In this document: piece after piece, positions 14,955-23,084 of the stretch | Numbering within the stretch: position 1 is the stretch's first letter | Layout of the letters: each line of letters opens with the position of its first letter | Assembly: GCA_022820485.1 (NCBI GenBank) | Contig: JAJEFJ010000023.1 | Location: 1-39,299 of the forward strand | DNA length: 39,299 nt | Source of the DNA: Candidatus Latescibacterota bacterium | GTDB taxonomy: Bacteria > Latescibacterota > UBA2968 > UBA8231 | Direction: 5' to 3' | Position numbers and translations under genes: made by a program | Notes under the pieces: generated by a model | What the model saw: only the letters and a program-made list of their open reading frames with translations | The model's database searches: none | Told to the model about the DNA's origin: nothing

Positions 14955-14983
14955 ATGAAACTAAGCTATTCCAACTCTGTCAA
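14955..14983 (-). promoter_or_regulatory. Sigma-70-like promoter of hairpin RNA copy 2
   Basis: Minus strand: -35 TTGACA (14978-14983), a 17-base spacer and -10 TTTCAT (14955-14960), the same boxes and spacing as copy 1. Confidence 0.6.
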
Positions 14984-15084
14984 AGCCGCAGTTTTGCGAA
15001 GAATGAAGCGACCGCTTATTTAAGATGGTATAAATCTCTTATGTTGCTAAAATCGATTATGGACGAAAAAAGTCTGGAGGGAAA

Positions 15085-15657
15085 ATGGTTCTCAGTGACC
15101 GCGTAATCAAGACGCTGCTGGCAGAAGGCAAAATCGTCGTCGAGCCGCTCGGGGAGGGGTGCATTCAGCCCGCCAGCGTCGATGTTCATCTCGACAAGCA
15201 CATTCTCGTGTTCCGCAACTCGCGCCGTCCATTCATCGACGTGCACGAGGACTTGAGCGACTTAACCGAGATGGAGGAGATCGGCGAGCAGCCGTTTATG
15301 TTGCATCCGGGCGAGTTCGTGCTGGGCAGTACCCTTGAGACGATAGAGCTGCCGGACGATTTGGTGGCGCGGCTTGAGGGCAAGAGTTCGCTGGGGCGCA
15401 TTGGGCTGCTGATTCACTCGACTGCGGGCTATGTGGATCCCGGCTGGAAGGGCCATCTGACGTTGGAGCTAAGCAATGTGGCGAACCTGCCTATCACGCT
15501 GTATCAGGGTATGAAGATCGGGCAGCTCTCGTTCCACCAGCTAGCGACGCCAGCGGATAGCCCCTACGGTTCGCCGGGGCTGGGTAGCAAGTATCAGGGG
15601 CAGACCGTGCCTACGGCTAGCCGCGCGTACCGGGATTTTGGGGGTGGTAAAGGTTAG
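15085..15657 (+). CDS. dcd: dCTP deaminase, probably the bifunctional deaminase/dUTPase type
   Basis: The 190-residue protein has the Dcd core: GKSSLGRIGLL (99-109), STAGYVDPGWKGHLTLELSN (112-131, including catalytic E128) and GMKIGQLSF (142-150). A C-terminal GSKYQGQ segment closes the nucleotide site. Dcd enzymes deaminate dCTP to dUTP. The STAG[FY]xDPG and LELSNVANLPITL wording is that of the bifunctional enzymes from Mycobacterium and archaea, which go on to dUMP, rather than the E. coli type (VTAHRIDPGW). The GGAGGG site precedes ATG 15085. It stands alone on the plus strand, divergent from the TIM-barrel gene. Confidence 0.9.
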   Translation: MVLSDRVIKTLLAEGKIVVEPLGEGCIQPASVDVHLDKHILVFRNSRRPFIDVHEDLSDLTEMEEIGEQPFMLHPGEFVLGSTLETIELPDDLVARLEGKSSLGRIGLLIHSTAGYVDPGWKGHLTLELSNVANLPITLYQGMKIGQLSFHQLATPADSPYGSPGLGSKYQGQTVPTASRAYRDFGGGKG

Positions 15658-15816
15658 CAACTACGTGCGCGTCTTTTGAAAGCTAGCAATCTATCGGAGG
15701 GAATAAAGACGAAAAAGCGGGCGCGGGAAGGCTTTACCAGCGATTTGACTGGATGCCGCTGGTGCGACAAAAGCACTGGCGAAGACAGAAAGAACGTTGA
15801 AGTCGATGAATAATTT

Positions 15817-16677
15817 TCAGCAGGTCGCGTCCTTGCCTTCGCTGCCGTACACGGCGAGGCGTTCCTCTCTTGAGGTCTCGTCCTCGCTGACGCTGGAGGG
15901 GATGAAGTGGAGTTGCAGGGATCGCCGGCCTTGATCTGATCGGTTGGCAGGCGATCCGTGGTGCAGCCGACCGTGCCAGAACAGAATGCCCCCGGGCCTG
16001 AGCGGCACGGCGACGATGCGCTCCTTGGCCACGTCAGTATCGCAGATCTGCCAGTCCCGTCTGCTGAAGTGGATCACGGGCCCTTCGAGGTGGCTGCCCG
16101 GAATCACGTGCATACAGCCGTTGTCGCGATGTGCCTCTTGCAAGGCGATCCACGCGCTGATGATCTCTGTGTCCATGGGCAGGTCGAAGTACGCGTGGTC
16201 CTGGTGCCAGGGTTTCTCGCGGCCGATGCGGGCCGGTTTCTGCATGGCTTGGTGGCGGTAGAGCTTGGCTGGTTCGCCCATCATGCACCCGAGCACATCT
16301 AGCAGGCGCGCGTCCCGGGCCAGTGAATCGAGGCGGGCATCGAAGCCGACCCACTGCTGCAGCTTGCGCACCAATGTCTGTCGCTTGTCATCCGAAGCGC
16401 CCGGCAGTTGATCCCTGACGCCGCGTTCGAACTGCACGCCCCTGAATCCCTGATTCTTGCCGTCGATCAGATCTTCCACCGCTTTGATGGCATCGGCCAT
16501 CTGCGCTTCCGAAAAGGCACCCTCCACGGCGAGGAAACCCTGCGCTTTGAAGCGCTCGATCTCAGCGTCGCCGACATGCTCCAAACCGTTGACTGGTTCG
16601 GCTTCTCCGGTCGGGACATAGAGATCGGGGTCGTACGCTTCGCTTCCGTGCTCGTCTTCTACTGCGTTTTCAGTCAT
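15817..16677 (-). CDS. PhyH-family 2-oxoglutarate/Fe(II) dioxygenase
   Basis: The 286-residue protein begins with an acidic, probably disordered stretch (~35 residues) followed by the PhyH start FKAQGFLAVEGAFSE. Metal ligands are H158 and D160 in KPWHQDHAYF and H239/H240 in LHHGSPAN, with R251 or R252 for 2-oxoglutarate. MHVIPGSH is at 189-196. The WHQDxxYF...P wording places it near the canonical PhyH subgroup rather than the long form at 3817. It is divergent from the carbohydrate-propeller gene at 16899 and convergent with dcd. Substrate unknown. Confidence 0.85.
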   Translation of the reverse strand: MTENAVEDEHGSEAYDPDLYVPTGEAEPVNGLEHVGDAEIERFKAQGFLAVEGAFSEAQMADAIKAVEDLIDGKNQGFRGVQFERGVRDQLPGASDDKRQTLVRKLQQWVGFDARLDSLARDARLLDVLGCMMGEPAKLYRHQAMQKPARIGREKPWHQDHAYFDLPMDTEIISAWIALQEAHRDNGCMHVIPGSHLEGPVIHFSRRDWQICDTDVAKERIVAVPLRPGGILFWHGRLHHGSPANRSDQGRRSLQLHFIPSSVSEDETSREERLAVYGSEGKDATC

Positions 16678-16760
16678 GGTCGGCTCTCTTTTTTTGCTAA
16701 CTCCAACTAAAGAATAGCGATCATCCGGTTTATCTCCAACTTTTGGCTACTCGGTAGATA

Positions 16761-16835
16761 GCCTTTGGCCTGGACCGCAAAAAAGATCTCAGCGACGCCG
16801 AACTGGAGCTCGCCAGCATTTTGACGTTGCGATAA
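16761..16835 (+). pseudogene. Possible 3' scrap of an unknown gene
   Basis: A 24-codon stretch reads AFGLDRKKDLSDAELELAS then ILTLR and a stop, and looks protein-like (amphipathic helix). It has no start and an in-frame stop just upstream. It may be the tail of a lost gene in the 221-bp divergent gap between 16678 and 16898. I do not recognise the parent family. Confidence 0.2.
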
Positions 16836-16898
16836 GGCGCAGTATTTTCCCTGCAAAGCTACTCCTTCTCTCAACCATCCCTTAACTGGAGCCTCGCC

Positions 16899-18263
16899 AT
16901 GACCGCGCCCATTGCCTTGGGATCCCGCCGCGAATTATTCGTCGATCACTTTCTCATTGAACACCTCAATGGGGCCGCTCTGCACTTGCATCCGCCCGTC
17001 CGCCGCGAAGTGGTCTATCAAGTCTCACAGCCTTGGGACAACGCCTGCACGGGCTGCTACAATCTCACTCAGGATGGGGATCGCATTCTACTGTACTACC
17101 GAGGCTTCTATCCGATTGGCGCGGACTACGCCGATGGCGCGGCTAGCCAGACTACCAACCTAGCTGTCAGCACCGACGGCATCCACTTTACGCAACCCGA
17201 ACTGGGCTTGGTCGAATTCAACGGCACGCGCAAAAACAACGTCCTCATTCAGGGCCATGAGAGCCACAATTTCTGCGTTTTCCTCGACGGTAATCCCGCG
17301 GCCGACCCGGCGCAGCGCTTCAAGGCCGTGGGTGGCACCGGCCAGTCCAACTTGCACGGTTTTGCCTCGCCCGATGGCCTCCATTGGACTCCGGTCAAAG
17401 AAGGCCCTTTGGACGTCACCGGTGCCTTTGACTCGGTCAATGTCGCCCTATGGGATGACCACATTGGGCGCTATCGGCTCTTTAGCCGCTACTTCGACAG
17501 CACCGGCGGCCGGGTGCGGGCTATCCAGAGTTGTACTTCTGAGGACTTCATCCACTGGACGCAGCCGCAGCCCCACCAGTACGCCGACGATGTGCCGCTG
17601 GAGCACTTCTATACTAACGCTACCACACCTTGTCCCGGTGCCGAGCACATCCTGCTGTCGTTTCCCATGCGCTTTTTGCCCGAGCGCCAGCTCGACATCG
17701 CGGCGATGGATTACCCTGGGAATGGCCTGTCCGACGCAGTGTTTATGAGCAGCCGCGACGGCGTCCACTGGGATCGCCCCTTTATGGAAGCGTGGGTGCG
17801 CCCCGGCACGGATCAGCGCAACTGGTCCCACCGCAGTTGCACGCCTGCTCCCGGCTTGGTGCAAACGGCCGACGACGAATGGTCCATGTACCTTTCGGAA
17901 AATTACGGCTGGTCAACTAACCGCTTGCGCCGCGTGGTGGTGCGGCCGCATGGTTTTGCCTCGGTGCGGGCCGGATACAGAGGCGGTGAATTGCTCACTC
18001 GTCCCTTGCTGTTGGAAGGGGACGCCTTGCGCCTCAATTACGCGACCTCGGCGGTGGGGTCGCTGCGGGTGGAACTTCAGGATGAATCGGGTCAGCCGCT
18101 GCCCGGGTATGCTTTGGAGGAAATGGACCCGATCTACGGCGATCAACTCGACGCGCCGGTGGCTTGGAAAACAGGCGGCGACTTGTCCGGGCTCAAGGGC
18201 CGTCCGGTGCGCCTGCGGGTGGTGTTGCAGGACGCTGATTTGTTTGCTGTGCGGGCCGCGTGA
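16899..18263 (+). CDS. Five-bladed-propeller carbohydrate-active protein (GH32/43-like fold)
   Basis: The 454-residue protein has no signal peptide. Repeated blade signatures STDGIHF, SPDGLHWTP, SEDFIHWTQ and SRDGVHWDRPF are typical of the furanosidase superfamily fold (GH32, GH43, GH68 and relatives). The C-terminal ~90 residues (LRLNYATSAVGSLRVELQDE, then GRPVRLRVVLQDADLFAVRA) form a beta-sandwich-like domain, as in GH32 enzymes. The acidic catalytic triad cannot be placed confidently, so hydrolase activity is inferred from fold only. It is divergent from a PhyH gene, and its stop lies 3 bp from the stop of the convergent DUF4956 gene. Confidence 0.65.
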   Translation: MTAPIALGSRRELFVDHFLIEHLNGAALHLHPPVRREVVYQVSQPWDNACTGCYNLTQDGDRILLYYRGFYPIGADYADGAASQTTNLAVSTDGIHFTQPELGLVEFNGTRKNNVLIQGHESHNFCVFLDGNPAADPAQRFKAVGGTGQSNLHGFASPDGLHWTPVKEGPLDVTGAFDSVNVALWDDHIGRYRLFSRYFDSTGGRVRAIQSCTSEDFIHWTQPQPHQYADDVPLEHFYTNATTPCPGAEHILLSFPMRFLPERQLDIAAMDYPGNGLSDAVFMSSRDGVHWDRPFMEAWVRPGTDQRNWSHRSCTPAPGLVQTADDEWSMYLSENYGWSTNRLRRVVVRPHGFASVRAGYRGGELLTRPLLLEGDALRLNYATSAVGSLRVELQDESGQPLPGYALEEMDPIYGDQLDAPVAWKTGGDLSGLKGRPVRLRVVLQDADLFAVRAA

Positions 18264-18266
18264 AAG

Positions 18267-19202
18267 TTACGAGTTACTACTTCTCAGTCTTACTTCGTTG
18301 ATAAAACCTTGTCCACTTTCTTCGATATTCCGGACAAGGGAGAGCGACTTGACGGATTTTTTGAACCAAATATCAAACACCACGACGACCGTTCCATCTT
18401 CATTATTGATCACGTCTGCGACCTGCCAGCGCTTGGTATTGGAATTGAGGATCATATCCGTTGCTTTTTGAACGTCTTCGACGTTCGTTGCATGCACTTC
18501 GATCTGCGCGTCACAGGGTTTCTGGGTGGGAATGGCCGTGTCGTTCGTTTCAGAGACTTGGGCCGATTTGTCAGGGTAAACAATGGTCCAGCCGGATATT
18601 ACGGCCGGCCGCGCGCCAAAGTTGCTTTTCCACACGCCCAGCGCTATGGCGACGAAAACCAACGATGCGAGGTAGGCCACGGTAGTAAGCTGGGTGCCAG
18701 CCGCTAGCCCTATGCCGATGGCCATAAACATGTACACGGCATCCATCGGCTCTTCGAGTGAGGTGCGAAAGCGGACCGCGGCCACGATGCCTGCCAAGCT
18801 GAAGGCGAGGGCTAGACTGCCCTTAACTAAAAAGACGACCAGCGTTATGGAGGTAGGTATCACGAGCAGCGTGTGGGCAAAGGATTGACTGTATTTTTTG
18901 CGCGGCCGCGTCCAGCGATATACCCACGTAACGGGGAGCGTAACCCCGAAGGCCAGCACCAAAGCGACCATGACGGGAATGGTGTGTGCCGGATCGACGA
19001 GTCGCAACACTCCTTCTTCGATATTGCCGAGTGGAAATGGAGCAGTCTCGGTCCCGAACTCCAAGGATTTTGCTGCGAAGATGCGTTTGCGCTCTTGGGA
19101 GACGTAATAGAGGATCTGGGGGAAGAGATAAAAAATTCCACTGAGCGCTAAAAGCCATGCGGCATAGTAAACGAGCAGACGTATGATCATGTTGTTGAGC
19201 AT
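18267..19202 (-). CDS. DUF4956-family inner-membrane protein
   Basis: The 311-residue protein has about five hydrophobic segments (roughly residues 5-26, 75-96, 112-135, 150-165 and 168-190). They include the family core ALAFSLAGIVAAVRFRTSLE followed by EPMDAVYMFMAIGIGLAAG, then a soluble C-terminal domain of about 100 residues (AQIEVHATNVEDVQKATDMI, FDIWFK). DUF4956 proteins often co-occur with CotH-type kinases and VTC polyphosphate polymerases; their own function is unknown. A strong AAGGAGGG site precedes ATG 19202. It is 19 bp downstream of the kinase-like/barrel gene, so the two are surely co-expressed. Confidence 0.85.
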   Translation of the reverse strand: MLNNMIIRLLVYYAAWLLALSGIFYLFPQILYYVSQERKRIFAAKSLEFGTETAPFPLGNIEEGVLRLVDPAHTIPVMVALVLAFGVTLPVTWVYRWTRPRKKYSQSFAHTLLVIPTSITLVVFLVKGSLALAFSLAGIVAAVRFRTSLEEPMDAVYMFMAIGIGLAAGTQLTTVAYLASLVFVAIALGVWKSNFGARPAVISGWTIVYPDKSAQVSETNDTAIPTQKPCDAQIEVHATNVEDVQKATDMILNSNTKRWQVADVINNEDGTVVVVFDIWFKKSVKSLSLVRNIEESGQGFINEVRLRSSNS

Positions 19203-19221
19203 TATATCCCTCCTTAATTAG

Positions 19222-21900
19222 CTAGAACACCAAACCAGCGCGTAGATACACTCCCATAAAATCATCGCCGTTTACGACTGCCATGCTCACGGTCTGCCAC
19301 CGGCGGAGAAAAGACAGCCACAATCCACCGCCCACGCCGGTATGCCATGTATCGGCATCGTCTGGGTCCTTGGCGAAAATCACTCGGCCGGCATCGGCTG
19401 CACCGAACAGGCCCAACTCTCCCGGTAGCAAGAGTTTGATTCTGGCCAGCACCAGCCGCAGTTCGGAATTGCCGTACAGTGCGGTATCTCCTGCAAACCG
19501 GTTTTTCCGAAAACCACGCAAATTGCCATTGGACGCGCCACTACCGGTTAAGCCGGGTCCGCCCAAGAAAGCGCTCTCGTGGAAGGGGAAGGTTCCCCAC
19601 ACTTTCTTGCCGCCCGCTCGCAAGGCAAGGGTTGGGTTGGTTGGAATAGGAGCTGTTACGTAAGTACGTGCTTCTCCGTCTATTCTGCCAAAGGCCGATT
19701 TCACATCCCAAATTTTCGGATAGACGGCTCCGGCAACTCTGACCGAAAATCCCCGAGTGGCATACGCTGGATTGTTGCGCGTGTCGTACAGGATTTTGCC
19801 TTGTGCTCCCACTTGGCCGAAGGAATCTGTGCCGTATAACGGGTGATCCAGAGAGCCGATAAATTTGTCTTTGTTGGAACTTAGTGGCGTGTTTGCATAC
19901 TTGATAATCGGCCCCAAGCCAATGGTCAATTTCGAGCGCAGTGATTCTATGTCTCCTGTATGCTCTTCTGCGCGGAATTCAAAAGATGGGGCGAAAGCGA
20001 AATAATTTTGCTCTACTTGATAAAAAGAAGATGGACGCGGAATCTCCGTTGCGTTGCCGAATCCGTTGAACCGGATTACTTGAAGACCAGAGTACTTGAG
20101 ATAGATTTTTGCGTCGAGATCGGACAGCAGTTGGCGGAAGGTTCCGGTGTAGGAAATTGATGGCTTGAGACGATTGACCGCCAGCCCGGCGTTGAAAGAA
20201 TGACGCGAAGAGAACGGGTTTTTGCGATAGCCGAAATACTGTCGGCTGCTGAAACCTCCTACGAATACGCTCAGATCTGGATTGGCGATAAGGATCGGGA
20301 ACGCAATCGCCTGCATGCCCCAGTCTAGTGCATATCGCGCGCGGAGGATCCGTGCGGGAGGACGCTTGTAGGGGCGCTCGTCGATTTTTGCGCCCTTGCC
20401 TTTGGCGAAGCGATTTTTTCCGCGATAATCGTAAAACCGGGTCTTTGCGGCATCCGCTTGAGATGAGTTTGTGAACGTGTCCGCCCCGCCTCCGCCGTCG
20501 ATGCGAATGACAATCCGTCCTTTGGTCCCTGATATCTCCGCGCGGTCGGTTCCCCCCCGAAGGTATATGCGGACTTCTCGGGTTTCTTGGGGGTGGAACG
20601 TGCGCTGGAAATAGGGCACGCCATCAGGTTCTTCCATGAGACCGATGCGGACTAAGAGATCGCCACTCGGCAGGTGTTCACAGTGGGCGTACTCGTCCTG
20701 ATCGGTCGCTTGGATTTCGGCCTCGCGGGTAATCAACGCGTAGTATCGGCGGGCAAATTCAGGCAAGGCGTCCCGCCTCGATTTGAGGGCTTTGGTAAGA
20801 GTTTCCCCGACGATCTTGTAATACGGCGGTGGGAGTTGCCGTACGGCATCCTCGATGACCGGGTCTGGTAGGTCCTTGCGAAACGCCGTTGCGACCGAAT
20901 CCCATGCCGTCTTATTGAGTTCGGCTAGGAATTGGCGATCCAGCTCCCAGCCCGTAGTCGATAGGCCCACCAGACTCGGATACGCGTCGTCGAACTCGAT
21001 TTGCATCGGCAGCCCTCTACGCGCCACAGCCATGCCAATCCCGTCGAAGTCGACAAAGGCTTGGTCGCGGTCCTCTGGTATGGGCAGCCAAGTATAACAG
21101 TCGCCAGCGGAAAACCGCGCCCAGCGCCACTGACCGTAGTGGCGATCCCTGTCGTTGATGAGAAAATCCATCAGCCTCGCCTTTAGATAGGCGCGGGCAT
21201 CGACGCGGTTGCAGGGTGTTTTTTCCAAGCGCTTCCACAGCTTGTCCGTGCCGCTGATCTTGCGGGAACCGGCAAAGCCGGGCGTATCGTCCGGCCCTTC
21301 AGAAGGGTGTTCCTGTAGCATTCCTATAAGGCCGGCAAAATTTTTGCGGTACTCCTTTAGCCGAGGATCATCTGGAATGACTACGAGTGTATGCTTGGTA
21401 TGGAGGATGCCGGTGGCTTCCATTAGTGGATCGACCACGAGTGCCCCGGTGGGCAACAGCGCACTGATCATGTCCTGCAGGACGTCATCTACGACCGTAT
21501 CCTTGAGTTCGTCCCATTTCCTTTTCATCGGATCTTTATCCAAGGAGCGAACCGTATAGCGGCGACCATCTTGTCCCGTAAAGTGCAGAGAGATGGACTG
21601 CCCGGCTCCGCCGGTGCGAAGCGGCGTCAAGCCGCCGCCTACGCGGTCGAGGTCGAGGACTGTAACCTCAATGGGAGTGGCCCAGAGATCGCGGTAATCG
21701 CTGCCGTAGAGCCAGCGTTTGAACCCGCCGGCGCGGAACCTTTCCCCTAAGATCACCACGTGGGTTTTGGCACCCGGCGGAGGGATAGATCGATGAATTT
21801 TGTACCCTAAAGGAGGGGATTCTTCTGCGGTCGATTCTGTTGGAATAGAAACGGCGAGTGCTAACGAGAGTACTATGGGAATCCGATTGGAAAATACCAT
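19222..21900 (-). CDS. Secreted kinase-like domain fused to an outer-membrane beta-barrel
   Basis: The 892-residue protein has a signal peptide (residues 1-25, ending STAEES). Residues ~40-400 resemble a protein-kinase-like fold of the Fam20C/CotH/HipA sort. A lysine-bearing strand YTVRSLDKDP (115-124) comes first, followed by a catalytic-loop-like segment LINDRDRHYGQWRW (247-260) and a metal-loop-like PEDRDQAFVDFDG (275-287). A beta-sandwich-like linker (~400-480, RIYLRGGTDRAEISG, IRIDGGGGADTF) leads into a ~370-residue aromatic-rich barrel ending in LRAGLVF, a typical outer-membrane terminal phenylalanine. The barrel resembles the Omp85/surface-antigen type (GFSVRVAGAV, FLGGPGLTGSGASNGNLRGF). 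It is probably co-transcribed with the DUF4956 gene. Kinase activity is inferred, not shown. Confidence 0.7.
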   Translation of the reverse strand: MVFSNRIPIVLSLALAVSIPTESTAEESPPLGYKIHRSIPPPGAKTHVVILGERFRAGGFKRWLYGSDYRDLWATPIEVTVLDLDRVGGGLTPLRTGGAGQSISLHFTGQDGRRYTVRSLDKDPMKRKWDELKDTVVDDVLQDMISALLPTGALVVDPLMEATGILHTKHTLVVIPDDPRLKEYRKNFAGLIGMLQEHPSEGPDDTPGFAGSRKISGTDKLWKRLEKTPCNRVDARAYLKARLMDFLINDRDRHYGQWRWARFSAGDCYTWLPIPEDRDQAFVDFDGIGMAVARRGLPMQIEFDDAYPSLVGLSTTGWELDRQFLAELNKTAWDSVATAFRKDLPDPVIEDAVRQLPPPYYKIVGETLTKALKSRRDALPEFARRYYALITREAEIQATDQDEYAHCEHLPSGDLLVRIGLMEEPDGVPYFQRTFHPQETREVRIYLRGGTDRAEISGTKGRIVIRIDGGGGADTFTNSSQADAAKTRFYDYRGKNRFAKGKGAKIDERPYKRPPARILRARYALDWGMQAIAFPILIANPDLSVFVGGFSSRQYFGYRKNPFSSRHSFNAGLAVNRLKPSISYTGTFRQLLSDLDAKIYLKYSGLQVIRFNGFGNATEIPRPSSFYQVEQNYFAFAPSFEFRAEEHTGDIESLRSKLTIGLGPIIKYANTPLSSNKDKFIGSLDHPLYGTDSFGQVGAQGKILYDTRNNPAYATRGFSVRVAGAVYPKIWDVKSAFGRIDGEARTYVTAPIPTNPTLALRAGGKKVWGTFPFHESAFLGGPGLTGSGASNGNLRGFRKNRFAGDTALYGNSELRLVLARIKLLLPGELGLFGAADAGRVIFAKDPDDADTWHTGVGGGLWLSFLRRWQTVSMAVVNGDDFMGVYLRAGLVF

Positions 21901-21991
21901 TTTTAGAAATCTTGTCGGCTTCAGGCTAATCTGCCGGTAGGTGGCTTGACTCGTAACTCCTTAAGTTAGCATTCGAGAAAGGATACTCATA

Positions 21992-22641
21992 ATGGCAAAT
22001 TCCAAGATGTTTGCAGGCCGCGCCCCGCAAGCGCACGGGGGTATGGTCGAATTAGAAGATGGGCGATGGATGATGGTTTGGTCGGGACTGAATGTTAGTT
22101 ACTCCAAGGACCGGGGACGCACTTGGTCGGAGAGTGAACCTTTGCAGACCTGTGGCGAGCCTATCATTGGGACCGGCGATCCAACCTGCTTGGCGCGTTT
22201 GCAGTCGGGCAAGCTTGGTCTTCTCTATGGTCGCTTTAGTGGTACAGGCGGTGGAACGTTGGTCGGCTATGCGCTCTGTTTTCGCACTTCCGACGACGAA
22301 GGTGAGTCATGGTCCGAAGAGGTCTCCATCAACCTGCCCGGTGAGACCGCGAGCAACTATCACGACGTACTCTTCCAACTCCAGTCGGGCCGCTTAGTTT
22401 TGCCCACGCGATTTTGTCCGCCCTGCAGGTTTCCAGAACTGAGGGACGCCGGTGCTTACGGCATCTTCCAAGGCTGCCGGCGGACATGATCTATGTGTCG
22501 TATCCGAACGCGCATTTCTTTGGGGATGAAGTGGTACTGCTCTACGACTTCGGCCCGCAACTGGATGCTTCCACAGATCCACCCTCCTGGCCGCGACACC
22601 GCAAAATTGTCATCCGGCCGATCACGTGGCTGTACGAGTAA
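21992..22641 (+). pseudogene. Broken sialidase/BNR-repeat exo-glycosidase-like gene
   Basis: From ATG 21992 the frame encodes about 150 residues of a sialidase-like propeller, with SKDRGRTWSE and SDDEGESWSE Asp boxes. It runs off-frame near 22470 into CRRT and a stop at 22489. The natural C-terminus continues in another frame from about 22486: MIYVSYPNAHFFGDEVVLLY, then DFGPQLD ... PRHRKIVIRPITWLYE, with its stop at 22641. A middle section of perhaps 100-150 residues is missing. I read this as an internal deletion with frame shift, leaving a pseudogene. A fairly intact N-terminus suggests recent loss. Confidence 0.75.
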
Positions 22642-22658
22642 GAAGGCCTCTACTAACC

Positions 22659-23084
22659 ATGACCAAAATCCTCTTTCTCTGCACCGGCAACTCCTGCCGT
22701 AGCCAAATGGCCGAGGGCTTTGCCCGCGCGCTAAAATCCAATCAATTTGAAGCCTACTCAGCGGGGATTGAGACCCACGGCCTCAACCCCAACGCCGTGC
22801 AAGTGATGGCCGAGGTCGGCATTGATATTTCGGATCAGCAATCGACGCACGTTGACCAGCTCCGCCACCTCGATTTCGACTGGGTGATAACGGTCTGCGA
22901 TCACGCGGCCGAACAGTGTCCTGTTTTTCCGGGGCGCGCCAAGGTGGTGCACCGGGCCTTTGACGATCCGCCGAAGCTGGCGCGGGATGCGCGCAGTGAA
23001 GAAGAAGCGCTGGGGGCGTATCGGCGGGTGCGCGACGAGATTGGTGCTTATATCGAGACCTTGCCCGAGGGATTGGCGGGTTAG
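22659..23084 (+). CDS. arsC: Thioredoxin-coupled arsenate reductase (low-molecular-weight phosphatase fold)
   Basis: The 141-residue protein has the phosphatase loop CTGNSCRS (C8 to S15). The resolving cysteines C80 and C87 lie in TVCDHAAEQCPVFPG, with the 7-residue spacing known for Bacillus and Staphylococcus ArsC. The catalytic aspartates are in FDDPP (102-103). The three-cysteine relay reduces arsenate to arsenite using thioredoxin. I chose ATG 22659 because it begins the conserved MTKILFLCTG; the earlier in-frame start at 22626 lies inside the broken sialidase gene. The 3' end overlaps the convergent M24 peptidase by 4 bp. No arsenite pump or ArsR regulator is seen nearby. Confidence 0.9.
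   Translation: MTKILFLCTGNSCRSQMAEGFARALKSNQFEAYSAGIETHGLNPNAVQVMAEVGIDISDQQSTHVDQLRHLDFDWVITVCDHAAEQCPVFPGRAKVVHRAFDDPPKLARDARSEEEALGAYRRVRDEIGAYIETLPEGLAG

Noticed and set aside
15676..15813. A 45-codon TTG-started frame after dcd, ending GCRWCDKSTGEDRKNVEVDE
   Set aside because: It is in frame with dcd beyond its TAG stop and looks somewhat protein-like with a CxxC, but it has no good start or recognised family. Read-through of TAG is not supported by any other sign.
22414..22641. A 75-codon plus-strand frame as an independent small gene
   Set aside because: Its conserved part is the C-terminus of the sialidase family; the first ~24 codons are out-of-frame sequence. It belongs to the pseudogene.
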